A DNA stretch of 64,000 nt from Megascapheus bottae (GCA_024803745.1 JANJXV010000002.1:37593001-37657000); one strand, 5' to 3'; positions 22,367-33,310 are shown, counted from the first letter of the stretch. Notes: a model not told the origin generated them from the letters alone. Translations and numbers: made by a program.

Positions 22367-22601
22367 TGGAGTATTCTTTCTTTTTTTTTTTTTTTTTTTG
22401 CCAGTCCTGGGCTTGAGCTCAGGGCCTGAGCACTGTCCTTGGACTTTCTCAAGGCTAGAGCTCTACCACTTGAGCCTCAGCACCACTTCCAGCTTTTTTC
22501 TATGTATTTGGTACCGAGGAATCGAACCCGGGTCTTCGTGCATGTTAGGCAAGCACTTTAACCACTAGGCCAAACTCCCGGCCCCTGGAGTATTCTTTCT
22601 T
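22367..22601 (-). repeat. SINE dimer, type A, young subfamily, 16-bp target duplication
   Basis: Full-length and clean: a T-run at 22379-22399, gccagtcctgggcttgagct, the diagnostic cttgagcctcagcaccactt, then the reversed ID head (gaggaatcgaacccgggtct, ggccaaactcccggcccc). The repeat tggagtattctttctt flanks it at 22367-22382 and 22586-22601. The perfect duplication and low divergence point to recent insertion. Confidence 0.95.
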
Positions 22602-22604
22602 GTT

Positions 22605-23465
22605 CTCCATTTGACTCACAAGAAAAATCTCAGCTCTGTGGTATTTTCTAATTAGGTGTTTATTATTATTGGGATGATTTTTCTAATATATACCTTTTTC
22701 TCAGATAACAATGCAGTGGCACTTTTTCCTGACCTTACAAGCCACCACAGATATATATTCTGATCTCTTTTTTCTGTTTGACTCAGGACAAAAGAAACTG
22801 ATTTTCAGGATTCATCTTCTAAGTGTTTACATGGTCATTTAATAATTTTTAAGAGCTCAACGTGCTATTTCTTGACAAATTATTTCTGTGACTAGAATTT
22901 ATAGGCAAAGTAGCCAGCGGTATTGATGTTTCAACCATTCCTAGGATTATCTCTTCCAGATACAATCTTTGCTAAGCCATTAATATTCATCAGAGACCAA
23001 TCTCACAAAAATTGCACTGCAAAAAGCTTAAGACGTGCATTACACCCCTGAAATTATTGGCAAGATCCAAAACATGTTGCAAGTGTATGAAAACAGATAA
23101 AATCTGTCTTCAGCTATCTTGATTCAACGTGATGCCTTGATTACATTCTATTAATACTTTTACCTTCTACAGTGTGCTTCCTTTTAACCTTGGTCAGCTC
23201 AACTACAGAAATGCCACCATGGTAGGTGATTGTCACTGTTCACATTTACCAAAGGTGTCCATTGTAAAGGTCTCCTCTCTCCTATTATGATGTAGGGAAA
23301 GATTAAATGAATCAGCTCAGGAAATTTGGGGAAGATAGCTGACATATAGACTGCTCTGCCAGTCACGATTTAGAAAAAGCAAAACAAACCTAGATTTGCA
23401 AGCTGAATTGTATGTTTGATCTTCACCATTTTGCATTTGTAATGCATTGCCCTGAAGGGAGATAG
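22605..23465. other. Unique intron sequence, no gene
   Basis: No exon or recognised repeat. AT-rich. Confidence 0.4.
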
Positions 23466-23469
23466 CATT

Positions 23470-23960
23470 CATTCACTTATCCATGAATTTATTCATTAAT
23501 TCAACAGATATTGAATCCCTATTAAGTTCCATGTACTGTCTGGACACTTTCTGGGAACACAGCAGAACACATATAACAATATACATTGCCCTTGGACTTA
23601 TATCTGAGTTGGAGCCTGGGAGTAAGGCAGGCTATCATGAGGGGATAAGTGGGATGAAGAGAAGTAAGCCGAGAGTGATGCAGGTTGTTTTATACAGTAA
23701 GGGCAAAAATGGGAGCTCTAAGAAGTTGATGTCAGAGCCACACCTGAATGTCTCAAGGGAGAAGAACCATAACGCACCTGGGAAAGCACTCTGCCTGTAG
23801 AGGGAAGAGATGCCGAGTGAGCAGCAAGGAAGCCGGTGTGGTTGGAGTAGGGAAACAGCATGGATGGGAGTTAGATCATAAAAGACCACAGTAAAGATTT
23901 TTGGATTTCATTTTGATGTTGTATGGAAAGCCAGTAGTGAGTTTTTTGAGCAGAACATGA
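23470..23960 (+). repeat. Ancient mammalian interspersed repeat, class uncertain
   Basis: The order of motifs is that of a repeat common across mammals: attcattaattcaacagata, tactgtctggacactttctg, atgtctcaagggagaagaac, cagcaaggaagccggtgtgg, tggagtagggaaacagcatg, tcataaaagaccacagtaaa, gatttttggatttcattttg and tgttgtatggaaagccag. I recognise the order but am not sure of the family name. A 105-codon open frame inside it (23483-23800) is therefore not a gene. Confidence 0.55.
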
Positions 23961-23964
23961 AATC

Positions 23965-25130
23965 ATTCCTTGGCATTTTAGCGCTCATGTTGCTTCATTG
24001 TAGAGAGCAGTGTGGTGTGAGGGGAGAACTAGGTGAGTAAAGAGAAGGCCCCAATTTTGCTGTTCTCACTTAAGTTACCCAATGATTGTGTGCCTCAGTG
24101 ATTCCCTATGGTTGAATGAGACTTTTCTTCCCAGGGGAGATGGGCAGGAGAATGCAAGAACACTCTTCTGTGTCTTTCTGTAGAGGTCTCTCAGTACCTA
24201 TACAACGATTATTGTTCTAGGTCAGTTCAAGGGCTCTAGTGTCGCGATTTCCATTTCCTGCCCTCAGCATATTTGGTATATGAATCCTGTAAGATCCACA
24301 GGCAGAGTGCCTGGCAGGCAAGCCCAGCTTCCTTTGCTGTCAGAATCCAAAATACTGGCATCTTCCTTCTTCCCTAGGGATTCTGAGAAGCCTAGAAGGT
24401 GCTTTGTCACATCCTAAGGAAGAGGATTTATTGATTTCTGGGGCTAGGGCAGAAGCTGAGAAGAGCTGCTTTAATCAGGTCACTAGAAAAGAACTTCGTT
24501 GTTCCATTTGAAGCAGAATTGGCTGGTTCGCTGGTTGGCTGTGATTTTCCCTTCCTTTCTTTCCTTCCATCTCATTTATTTCAGGCAGCTTTGTTCCCAA
24601 ATTAGCTGATCTGTTATCTTCACAGTCAGAATTTAAGAAATAGCAAGTGTCTAAAACTGTAATAAAATTTTATTTCTCTTCTCACTTCATCCCAATTCCA
24701 AACTCCATCTGAAACTAAAGACAGTACTTTACTTTGTCTTTTGTTTTTCCTTGTTTATTCGAGTGGTCACACACAAAGAGACTTGCCATTGTCTTTTGTT
24801 TTGAAAAAAGAATAAGGAAACAACCGGTATTTTTAGGGTTCTATAGAACCATATAGACACTGCAGACTTAGTCCGAAATGTTTAATAATGTGTTTTAGAG
24901 GTAGACTGCTTGTAGTTTTATCTGATTGCCAAAGAGTGGAGCATCCTACCCTACTTTGAAATTAAGCACCAGAGAGTTTCAACTTAATGAAAAATCCCAA
25001 AGCATGGTGATCAGAACAGATGTTCTATGAGGTTCCTTCCTGTATTATTGTCCTTTCACCAGACTCTCTCACATTCAAACCCAAAGAAAGCTTTCTCTCT
25101 GAGCCATGCACTAGATTTTCCTTTTTAACT
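23965..25130. other. Unique intron sequence, no gene
   Basis: No exon or clear repeat was recognised. Confidence 0.4.
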
Positions 25131-25131
25131 G

Positions 25132-25355
25132 ATGCTTAATCTTTTTTTTTTTGCCAGTCCTGGGCTTGAGCTCAGGGCCTGAGCACTGTCCTTGGACTTT
25201 CTCAAGGCTAGAGCTCTACCACTTGAGCCTCAGCACCACTTCTGGCTTTTTTCTATGTATGTGGTACCGAGGAATCGAACCCGGGTCTTCATGCATGCTA
25301 GGCAAACACTTTAACCACTAGGCCAAACCAAACTCCCGGCCCCATGTTTAATCTT
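25132..25355 (-). repeat. SINE dimer, type A, young subfamily
   Basis: Nearly identical to the copy at 22.4 kb and with the same cttgagcctcag variant. It carries an extra aaacc at the head end (ggccaaaccaaactcccggc). The near-repeats atgcttaatctt (25132-25143) and atgtttaatctt (25344-25355) flank it with one mismatch. Confidence 0.93.
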
Positions 25356-25407
25356 ATCTAGGAAGTCTTTTCTGTCTTTGGGAACATGAAGGGAAATTTG
25401 ATAATTA

Positions 25408-25466
25408 ATTAAGTAACTGAATATTCAGTTACTTAATATTATGAATAAGTTAAGTAACTGAATATT
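25408..25466. repeat. 30-bp perfect palindrome plus a third half copy
   Basis: ttaagtaactgaat is followed at once by its exact reverse complement (25409-25436, one more matched pair outside). ttaagtaactgaatatt then recurs at 25450-25466. AT-rich; no known function. Confidence 0.9.
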
Positions 25467-25604
25467 AGATGAATAAATGCACAAAGTTCTATACTAAAAT
25501 CTAAGTGATACAGTTCATTCGGCAGTTTAGAATCAGATATGATAAAACTGTGTTTTCCACCAGGTTACTCAGAATTCAGCAATTCCTGTATATGCTATAC
25601 TTCT

Positions 25605-25720
25605 GTTTTTATTTTTGAGACAGGGCCACCTCTATGGCTTAGGTTATCCTTAGACTGATTCTTCTGCTCAGCTCCTGAGTTTGTAAGCGTGAATCACTAT
25701 GGCTTGCCTAGCTACATGTA
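25605..25720 (-). repeat. B1/7SL-like monomer, antisense, old
   Basis: tttttgagacagggccacct, then ctatggcttaggttatcctt, tcagctcctgagtttgtaag and cgtgaatcactatggcttgc, follows reversed B1 order. Confidence 0.6.
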
Positions 25721-25889
25721 ATTTTAATCCAAATATGTTAACCCCAAATGTATATTTGGTCAGGTAATGACAAGATAGAAACATACTATAGGTTCAAATA
25801 GCAACAAAATTTAAATGTTTCTCCTCTTAAACTCACCTACAGATAATCTTTGAGTGATAACATGTGATAGCCAAATAGAATCCTATCTG

Positions 25890-25966
25890 GGACTGGGAGC
25901 ATGGCCTAGTGGTAGAGTGTTTGGATTTAATTTCTCGGTACCACATACACAAAAAAGGCCCAAAGT
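25890..25966 (+). repeat. SINE dimer, type A, head half (split by an L1)
   Basis: gactgggagcatggcctagt, then ggtagagtgtttg, with an internal deletion, then tttctcggtaccacatacac and the A-rich linker. The missing tail half continues at 27236 after the L1. Confidence 0.88.
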
Positions 25967-27252
25967 ACACAGTTCGAAACTTTCTTAAATCAGAGAAAGT
26001 CTGGACAATTGGGACCGCATTAAACTGCAGAGTTTCTGTATGACAAAGGACATAGCTAGCAAATTAACTAGAAAGCCTACAGAGTGGGAGAAGATCTTCA
26101 CTAACCATACAACAGACAGAGGCCTCATATCTAAAATATATCAACAGCTCAAAAAATTGAATCACTCCCAAACTAATCTCCAAAGAAACAACCATCCCAT
26201 TAAAAGATGGGCCAAAGACTTAAAGAGAGTCTTCTCTGAAGAAGAAACAAAAATGGCCTATGGACACATGAAGAAATGCTCAACATCTCTGGCCATAAAA
26301 GAAATGCAAATTAAAACAACTCTAAGATTCCACCTCACTCCAGTTAGAATGGCCATGATTAAGAAATCTAATAACAACAGATGCTGGAGGGGATGTAGCC
26401 AGGAGGGATCTCTACTACACAGTTGGTGGGAGTGCAAACTCATTCAACCACTATGGAAAGCAGTATGGCAGTTCCTCAAAAGACTAAACATAGGCCTCCC
26501 CTCTGACCCAGCAATTCCACTACTGGACATTTACCCAATCATCCAGAAACAAGGACATACTAAATCCACTAGAACAATGATGTTCATTGCAGCACTATTT
26601 ACCATAGCAAAGATATGGAACCAACCCAGATGCCCCTCAGTTGATGAGTGGATCAACAAGATGTGGTATTTATACACAATGGAATTCTATGCTGCAGTTA
26701 GAAAGAATGACATTGCCTCATTTGTAAGGAAATGGAAAGACTTAGAAAAAAATCATATTAAGTGAATTAAGCCAGACTCAAAGGAATATAGGCTCAATGG
26801 CTTGCTTCCCTCATTTGTCATAATCAGTAGAAACCTTGGGCTCTTCTAGGAGAGATTTACAATAGAACAAAACCTAGATACATAGGCCATATAGTATGAC
26901 GCTAAATGAAAGGACCTCCAGGATATGGAAACAAAAGCCATATAATGAGTGATTGTTGTCCTTAATGTACTATGTTATCTCTCATCTCTTTTGCTGTCCC
27001 TTGGCTATCTCATATTGTTACAATATTTCACCTTGTTATCTGATATATTGTATATATGTGTATTTGGTTATTTGAAATTGGATAGGGAAGGGGGGGAAAC
27101 AAGATGAGGGGTGGGGGTGGGGGAAGGGAAATGGGAACCAAGACATGAAAAGGGTATCAATGTATGTGAAGTAATGCACCTGTATCTGGTGAATATAATA
27201 TAGCCCTTCTATGAATTACAATAAAATATATATGAAAAAAAGGCCCAAAGTA
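25951..27252 (+). mobile_element. 5'-truncated L1 inserted into a SINE, with 17-bp target duplication
   Basis: The insert runs 25968-27235 and is flanked by aaaaaaggcccaaagta at 25951-25967 and 27236-27252. The frame at 26040-26765 (241 residues) is the C-terminal part of L1 ORF2, the reverse-transcriptase/endonuclease protein. It includes the conserved phrases [43 protein letters not shown] and MWYLYTMEFYAAVRKN. The CWRGC...W.H-type zinc-knuckle region characteristic of L1 lies about residues 114-131. The endonuclease, reverse transcriptase and ORF1 are absent, so the copy cannot move. A ~470-bp 3' UTR follows, with a G-rich stretch (27084-27130), and ends caataaaatatatatga plus A's. Confidence 0.93.
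26040..26765 (+). pseudogene. L1 ORF2 C-terminal fragment, still open
   Basis: There are 241 codons without a stop in the L1 described above, ending TGA at 26763-26765. Uninterrupted reading implies a young copy. There is no evidence of its own promoter or function, and the 5' nine-tenths of L1 is missing. It is annotated as a retrotransposon remnant, not a host gene. Confidence 0.9.
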
Positions 27253-27350
27253 GTGCTGTGTCTCAAATGGTAGAGCACTATCCTTGAGAAAACCCAAGGA
27301 CAGTGCTCAGGTCCTGAGTTCAAGACCCAGGACTGGCAGAAAAACAAAAA
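27236..27350 (+). repeat. SINE dimer, type A, tail half (continues from 25966)
   Basis: ggcccaaagtagtgctgtgt, then ctcaaatggtagagcactat, ctgagttcaagacccaggac and tggcag. The join to 25966 across the L1 restores the usual head-linker-tail order. Confidence 0.9.
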
Positions 27351-27406
27351 GAAAGAAATGTCTGTATGAATTATCTACAAACTCCATATTAAAATTTATA
27401 TGAAGC

Positions 27407-27650
27407 TGGATGCTGGTAGGTCACACCTGTAAGCCTAGCTACGCAGGAGGCTGAGATCTGAGGATTCAAAGCCATCCCAGGCAGGAAAATCCGTGAAACT
27501 CTTACCTCCAATTAACCACTACAAAATTGGAATGGAACTGTGGCTCAAAGTGGCAAAGCCTAGCCCTGAGCAGAAAAGCTCAGAGACAATGCCCAGGCCC
27601 TGAGTTCAGGTCCCACGACCCACAGAAACAAAGAAAAATAAAACAAAACA
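27407..27650 (+). repeat. SINE dimer, type B
   Basis: The head (gctggtaggtcacacctgta, gctacgcaggaggctgagat), then cctccaattaaccactacaa and the tail (gaactgtggctcaaagtggc ... gttcaggtcccacgacccac), with an A/C-rich end. Confidence 0.88.
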
Positions 27651-27655
27651 AACCT

Positions 27656-28862
27656 AGATGAGTGAATGTTTTTGTCCCCTTTTCCTCCCAGTCATCTTGT
27701 TTTCCCCCTCCCTTCCCTATTTCAAATAGACAAATAAGGGTATATACAGTTTACCAGTATACAAATTCAGATAGAATCACCTCATGAGATTATTCATAAG
27801 TGGAAAAAAAATAGAAAAGAAATAATTTCACATAGTACATTAAAAACAGCAATCACAAAGATAAAACCTCTTGTTTCATTAACCTAGAATTCATTTCATT
27901 TAGTCTCATCTTGTATGGCCATATGTACATACATTTTGAGGTATTGTGATCCTCTGCTAGGAGAATCCTAGATGTGTACTAATTATTACAAATGAGGGAA
28001 ACATTGAGCCTATGTTCCTTTGGGTCTGGCTTACTTAATATGATTTTTCCCAGTCTTTCCATTTCCTTACAAATGAGACAAGGTCATTCTTTCTGACAGC
28101 AGCATAGAATTCCATTGTGTATAAATACAACATCTTCTTGACCCAATCATCTACTGCAGGGCATCTGGGTTGGTTCCAGATCTTTGATATGGTAAATAGT
28201 GCTGCAATGGACATTGTTATGCTAGTAGCTTTAGTATATCCTTGTTTCTGATATTTGGGTAAATGCCAAGGAGTGGGATTGCTGGGTCATAGGGGAGCTT
28301 TATGTTTAGTCTTTTGAGGAATTACCATACTGCTTTCCATAATAGTTGAACGAGTTTACACTCCCAAGAACAATGTAGAAGCGATCGCTCCTGGCCACAA
28401 CCCTGCCAGCATCTGTTGTTATTAGATTTCTTTTTCTTTTTCTTTTTTTTTTTTTTTTTGCCAGTCCTGGGTTTGAGCTCAGGGCCTGAGCACTGTCCTT
28501 GGACTTTCTCAAGGCTAGAGCTCTACCACTTGAGCCTCAGCACCATTTCCGGCTTTTTTTTTTCTATGTATATTGTGGCCATTCTAACTGGAGTGAAGTA
28601 GAACCTCAGAATTGTTTTGATTTGCATTTCTTTTATGGCCCGAGATGTTGAGCATTTCTTCATGTGTCTATAGGCCATTTTTATTTCCTCTTCAGACAAG
28701 ACTCTCTTTAAGTCTTTAGCCCATCTTTTAATGGGATGGCTGTTTCTTTGGGGATTTGTTTTTGAGAGATTCAATTTTTTTTAGCTGTAGATATATTTTA
28801 TATGTGAGGCCCTTGTCTGTTGTATAGCTAGTGAAGATCTTCTCCCACTTTTGACTTCAAAT
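27656..28862 (-). mobile_element. L1 copy, antisense, truncated at both ends, holding a SINE fragment
   Basis: It reads as the reverse of the 25968-27235 L1: cagcagcatagaattccatt, gggcatctgggttggttcca, attgctgggtcataggggag, cctgccagcatctgttgtta and agtgaagatcttctcccact. Several frameshifts and stops mark it as older. The reverse reading 28774-28575 still shows the L1 phrase HPIKRWAKDLKRVLSEEE. The poly(A) end is not present. A SINE fragment interrupts it at 28436-28565. Confidence 0.9.
28436..28565 (-). repeat. SINE dimer, type A, head missing, inside an L1
   Basis: A T-run is followed by gccagtcctgggtttgagct and cttgagcctcagcaccattt, then the linker (ggctttttttttctatgta). The sequence returns to L1 where the ID head should be. 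The L1 on either side is contiguous apart from a few missing bases (agatttctt ... ggccattctaactgg). Confidence 0.88.
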
Positions 28863-28869
28863 CTGCCAT

Positions 28870-29150
28870 TATTTTTAGCTCTAAAGCCAGATCTATTTGA
28901 ATCAGCCAGGACCTCTTCTATTTAGAAATGAAAGATGAATATCTTTTTCACACAGTTAGCTGATGGAGCTCTGGTAGCATGTTGTGAGCAATTACTGTGA
29001 AGGTGCACTGATAAAAACAAGTCAGGATTTCTCCTCATTTGTTTTTTAAAAATCCCTGTCCCAAACTGACCACATTAATTTCTTTCATCCATAGGAAACA
29101 ATACTTTCTGAAAGAAGAATATGAGACTACAGAACAATTCTTTTTTTTAA
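28870..29150. other. Unique intron sequence, no gene
   Basis: No exon or recognised repeat. Confidence 0.35.
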
Positions 29151-29300
29151 TAGAACTTGAAATAACTTTAGACTTACAGAAAAGAATAGTATAAAAGACC
29201 GCTATATCCTGTTCACGCAGTGTCGCCTAATGTTAATACATGAGGTTATTTTATTATATAACTGTAGAGCCACTTTCAAAGCCGAAAACAATGGATATTT
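29150..29300 (-). mobile_element. Old L1 (L1M-type) fragment, antisense
   Basis: aactttagacttacagaaaa, then gaccgctatatcctgttcac and agtgtcgcctaatgttaata, are drifted forms of an antisense phrase of old mammalian L1 (tagattcacag / cccttcacccagttt / cccaatgttaac). Confidence 0.6.
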
Positions 29301-29664
29301 ATTAAATCATAACTTCTAACAATTTCTCTGGAAGCAGATATTGAAATTGTATTTCTAGCCTGTGTTTGAGAGTAACCATGACTTTTCAGTCTTTATAAAT
29401 TGTGCAGACATGAAACCATTTTCTAAAGTTTTTTTTTATTCCAAACATTGAAAGCATAGTTAAAGAACAGTTGGGCCAAACTCTCGCACCGGAATTGTCC
29501 TTATTTTGGATAAGAATTTTGGAGATAGGAGTGGCAATTCCTTCAAACAACTGCTTGCTAGTCCAGATACATTTGATTTATTGGAAGGAGAAAACAAAAT
29601 CCCATGATCACTTCACCTCATGATTTTACTTTTGATTTAAGTCACAGGGCAACAGTGTTGAAAA

Positions 29665-30324
29665 TCAGTTCTTATCACTGATGTTTGTGTACAGTATAAC
29701 TTTAGTAATGGGAGCCGAGAAAAACTGCTTTTCCTGATTCAAGACTCTGACTTTTAAAAATCTAATCCTCCTATTAGTATTGTTAAGGAATGCAGCGGGT
29801 CTTTGCCTTATGTAGGGATTCCTCAGGGTCTTCTTATTGATCAACCCCAAGTGAATCGATGCCAAGAGCTTCAGGGCCAACTCTGAAGCATCTGTAACAA
29901 TCTGGTGTTGAGATAAATGAGTTTCCCATCCAGGCCCCATGCTGGGTTCACAGCTGCTAGCATCTTCTGAGGCCTTGTGCTTGGACCGATGTTTCTGCTC
30001 CGAGCACTGGTTAATGGATGTGTAGTTTCTCTGCTTGTTGTCAGGCAGAGATCATGATGATTCACATGCTACTCTGAGGTCCTCTGAATCCATTTCCTTC
30101 TACTTGTAGAAGTTGCCATCTGTTGACAGGGGTAGCCAAACCTTCTCTGCTTTGCAAAGCAAGACTTTCCCTTGGGAAGTACCCATGAGGGAAATCACAT
30201 GGATTTCTTCATCAGAACTAAGTCCAGATTTATAGAGCGAGGCATGGTGTAGAGATGTTATGAGATATTTTGTTGGTTTCAAGTTAAACGAAAGCTTGAC
30301 TGCAGCCAACACATATGTCAGTTT
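29665..30324 (-). pseudogene. Decayed minus-strand reading frame, origin unknown
   Basis: In one minus-strand frame, from 30324 down to 29665 (about 220 codons), only two stops interrupt: TAG at 30102-30100 and TGA at 30054-30052. Before the first stop, the reading contains SDEEIHVISLMGTSQGKVLL. After the second, it contains SEQKHRSKHKASEDASS and LALKLLASIHLGLINKK. The mixture is protein-like, with charged and hydrophobic blocks, but I do not recognise the family. A retrocopy or a dead exon is possible, and so is chance. There is no poly(A) or target duplication that I can see. The frame ends in TGA just after FFSAPITKVILYTNISDKN. Confidence 0.35.
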
Positions 30325-30329
30325 TTAAA

Positions 30330-30770
30330 ATACATCTCAGATTCCAGCACTTGCCTTCTGTTCATTGAAGCACCTCAAAGAAACCAAAGCTGCTTAGAAG
30401 ACTATTTTTAAATAGCCCGAGGAGCTTGCTAAGGCTTGGATTTATTAGAGGCCTCCTTTTGCCCTATGCCAAACCTACTTCTGTAAGGCTTTTCAGCTAC
30501 GGATCTGATGAGCTCTGTCCAGTTGTTCAGATCCGAAATTTAGGAAAGTTAACACTCCTCTCTCCTGCCCTTCTTCCTCTCCATCTTCAAATTACTTGAA
30601 CTTCTTAATGTGTGTCAGATTTCTTCATTCCTCTTCATTGCTAGGGCTGTAATCTTCTCTCACAGGGAATACTTCAGCATTTTTTTCTCATTTTAAGATT
30701 TCCATGTTCATTCTTGCCCCTTTCCAGTCCATTTTTTTTCATATTACTAAGAGTCAGCTTTTAACACAAG
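30330..30770. other. Unique intron sequence, no gene
   Basis: No exon or recognised repeat. Confidence 0.35.
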
Positions 30771-30773
30771 TCT

Positions 30774-31092
30774 AGCTTGGTGTAGGTGGCTTACACCTGA
30801 AGAAGTATAGGCTGAGGTCTGCGGACTGTGGTTTGAGGCCAGCCTGAGCAGGAAAGTCTATAAGACTCTCATCTCCAATTAAAAAACAGCAAAAAGAATT
30901 CAAGTCCCATAACTGATCAAAACAAACAAACAAACAAACAACAACAATAACAACAAATCAGCAAAAAGCCAGAAGTAGAACTGCAGCTCAGGTGATAGAG
31001 TGCTAGACTTGAGCCCAAATGCTCAGGGACAATACCCAAGTCCTGAGTTCAAGCTCCACGCACACGCACACACACACACATACACACACACA
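30774..31092 (+). repeat. SINE dimer, type B, expanded by an A/C-rich linker
   Basis: The head (gtgtaggtggcttacacctg, ggccagcctgagcaggaaag) and tail (gaactgcagctcaggtgata ... gagttcaagctccacgc) are separated by about 70 bases of (CAAA)n/(CAA)n sequence. The 3' tail has become a (CA)n tract (31059-31092). Confidence 0.85.
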
Positions 31093-31269
31093 TAATTAGT
31101 CTATTCACATATATAACTGATTCATTAATGATATAATTACTGTACCAACCAAAACACAAATTTATTCTCTAACCCTAGCTTTAGGAAATTTACTCAGTAT
31201 GATAGTTTTTCCCGGGTTCCTATTTTACATTTTTGTAAGCCATGGGTTTTCCAATCATTCCAAGATAAT

Positions 31270-31665
31270 GGTAATTCTTTTTAAAAATTAATTTATGTTA
31301 TTCTTTTATAGAGGTGATATATACAGAGGGATTGCAATTATGTGAGTCAGATAATGAGTATATTTCCTTTCATACAGTGTCTTCTGTTCTCTCATTCTCT
31401 CCCAGTCCCTCCCTCCTATCTCCACCTATGAATTGTATAGTTTACTTTCATCAATGTCCAATGAGTTCCACAGCTACATTTTTTCACCCTTTCCCCTCAA
31501 GTTCTATACCCCACCTACCCAGAGATACACATGCGAGTACACCATACATATGTTAAAGAAGACAATCATTGAAAACTAAAAACTAAAAAACAAACCCTTT
31601 TGTTTCCATATCTTGGCGTTCATTTCAGTATTTATATTATTTTATATAAACACAAAGAGGCACTT
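31270..31665 (-). mobile_element. Old L1-like 3' end, antisense, related to 50710-51045
   Basis: atagaggtgatatatacaga, then gggattgcaattatgtgagt, cagataatgagtatatttcc, a C/T-rich block, and finally atattattttatataaacac with aaagaggcac. The copy at 50.7 kb has the same motif order, and the younger L1 tails in this window have a similar layout. Confidence 0.55.
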
Positions 31666-31692
31666 AGACATTGCAGATAAAAGCAGTTTGTA

Positions 31693-31880
31693 GGCTAGGT
31701 GTTTGGCCTAGTGGTAGAGTGCTTCCCTAGCATGCATGAAGATCGAGGTTCTATTCCTCTGTACCACATACCCAGAAAAAGATGGCAGTGATGCTGTGGC
31801 TGGTGATAGAGCACGAGCCTTGAGAAAAGCCCAAGGACAGTGCTTAGGTCCTGAGTTCGGTACCCAGGACTGGAAAAAAA
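31693..31880 (+). repeat. SINE dimer, type A
   Basis: The head (ggtgtttggcctagtggtag, gtaccacatacccagaaaaa) and tail (gatgctgtggctggtgatag, gttcggtacccaggactgga). The tail A-box has lost the usual ctcaag. Confidence 0.9.
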
Positions 31881-31897
31881 CAATTTGTATCACTTTA

Positions 31898-31901
<4 letters not shown>

Positions 31902-31950
<49 letters not shown>
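31902..31950. repeat. (CA)n microsatellite
   Basis: About 24 CA units shortly after the preceding SINE. Confidence 0.95.
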
Positions 31951-31951
<1 letters not shown>

Positions 31952-31954
31952 TCT

Positions 31955-33310
31955 ATTCAGTAATGATTATGGGTCCAATCCAAGAGAATCACATTCCCAA
32001 CATTTTCAAGAGTTCCTTTGGTTCCCCACTTTTGGTCTCTATTGTGCTATTTGCCATTGAGCTATTGCTCAGATGCATGAGATAAAGTCAAGGGAATGTC
32101 CTATAGCCTCTTTTTTTTTCTGCTTCTGACTGTTCTTATGGACCCTGCTGTAGGTAGCACAGGGAGACAGTAGAAGACTTAGTCTAGAGATGCTATTATT
32201 TGGCCAGGTAGCTTTGTGCTTTAGTAGCCATCTTTTTTTTTTTAATTTCAATTGTTTCTTTGGTATTTGAATGTAAGCAAGACCCCATTTGTTGGCTCAT
32301 TTAGTACACCTGCTACTCCACATTTTCAAAAGGCTCGGCCTTAAGCAGCCTAAGGGATGCCAACTAAGAAATGCACACAGATGGTTCAAAGGTCCAAAAT
32401 CAGTTGCCATGTATGCTGTAATATTGGCTGTCCTGTTCCTTGAGGCTCTTTGGCCCATGTGAAGCCTCACTCTGGCTTCTGATCTCCATACTACAATCTC
32501 AAGGGGTTGGTACAAATTTTTAGGTACTGCCCTGGAACATTCTGGAGGGCATTTCTTTTTTAGAAAATTGGAGTTATCCATAGGAGCAGGAGAGAACTAG
32601 AACCCACTGTAATACCCTTCCCCCAACCCCAAGACTTCCTTTTCTAGCTAGTGATGTCAATCTGAGATGATACTGTGTTTTTTTTTGTTTTTTCTTCAAA
32701 GAAGACCCATTTGGAAAGAACTTACCAGTTAGGGAAAACTCCTCTGCTAGTTTTGGGGCCTTCTCCCTGATACATGCCTCAGATAATAACCATAACAAAC
32801 CCTATTATAAGCATAATATCCATGTAATAAGAGTTACAGGCATATAGGAACAAAAGGATTAATTCCTCACAGACTCACAGCAAAACCATGTTTCTACCAA
32901 GTTGTGCCTTCTTGTTCATAATACTGAGTCACACATCTCTGTGATATAATTTTAAACAGTCACTACAAAGCATGAAGTAATGCTGGCTGGTGTGCTTATG
33001 AGGAATTTTTTTTTCTTTTTTCTATTTCCACATCTTCCAGATTTTCTACAATGAGTATCAGTTCTATAATCAGAAGAAGAAACATAACAGCTCTATTTTT
33101 AAAGGCAGCCATACAGATCTTTTTAGGGAGAGGTCCCCAACCTGCAAACTAAGTAGGCATCGTCCTTTCCTGTACCAAGTTTAGTAAAACAATTGTGATC
33201 ATATCCTTGAGTTGATTGCTTGCTTATGCTTATGTCCAGAAAGATGGAAAACATACATTCATCATGAAAACAGCTGAGCTGTTGAAAAGACTTTCAGAAA
33301 CTCAGAGTTT
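31955..33310. other. Unique intron sequence, no gene
   Basis: No exon or recognised repeat. Short T-runs occur at 32111-32119, 32231-32242 and 32679-32687. Confidence 0.4.

Noticed and set aside
23483..23800. 105-codon plus-strand frame
   Set aside because: It lies inside an ancient interspersed repeat.
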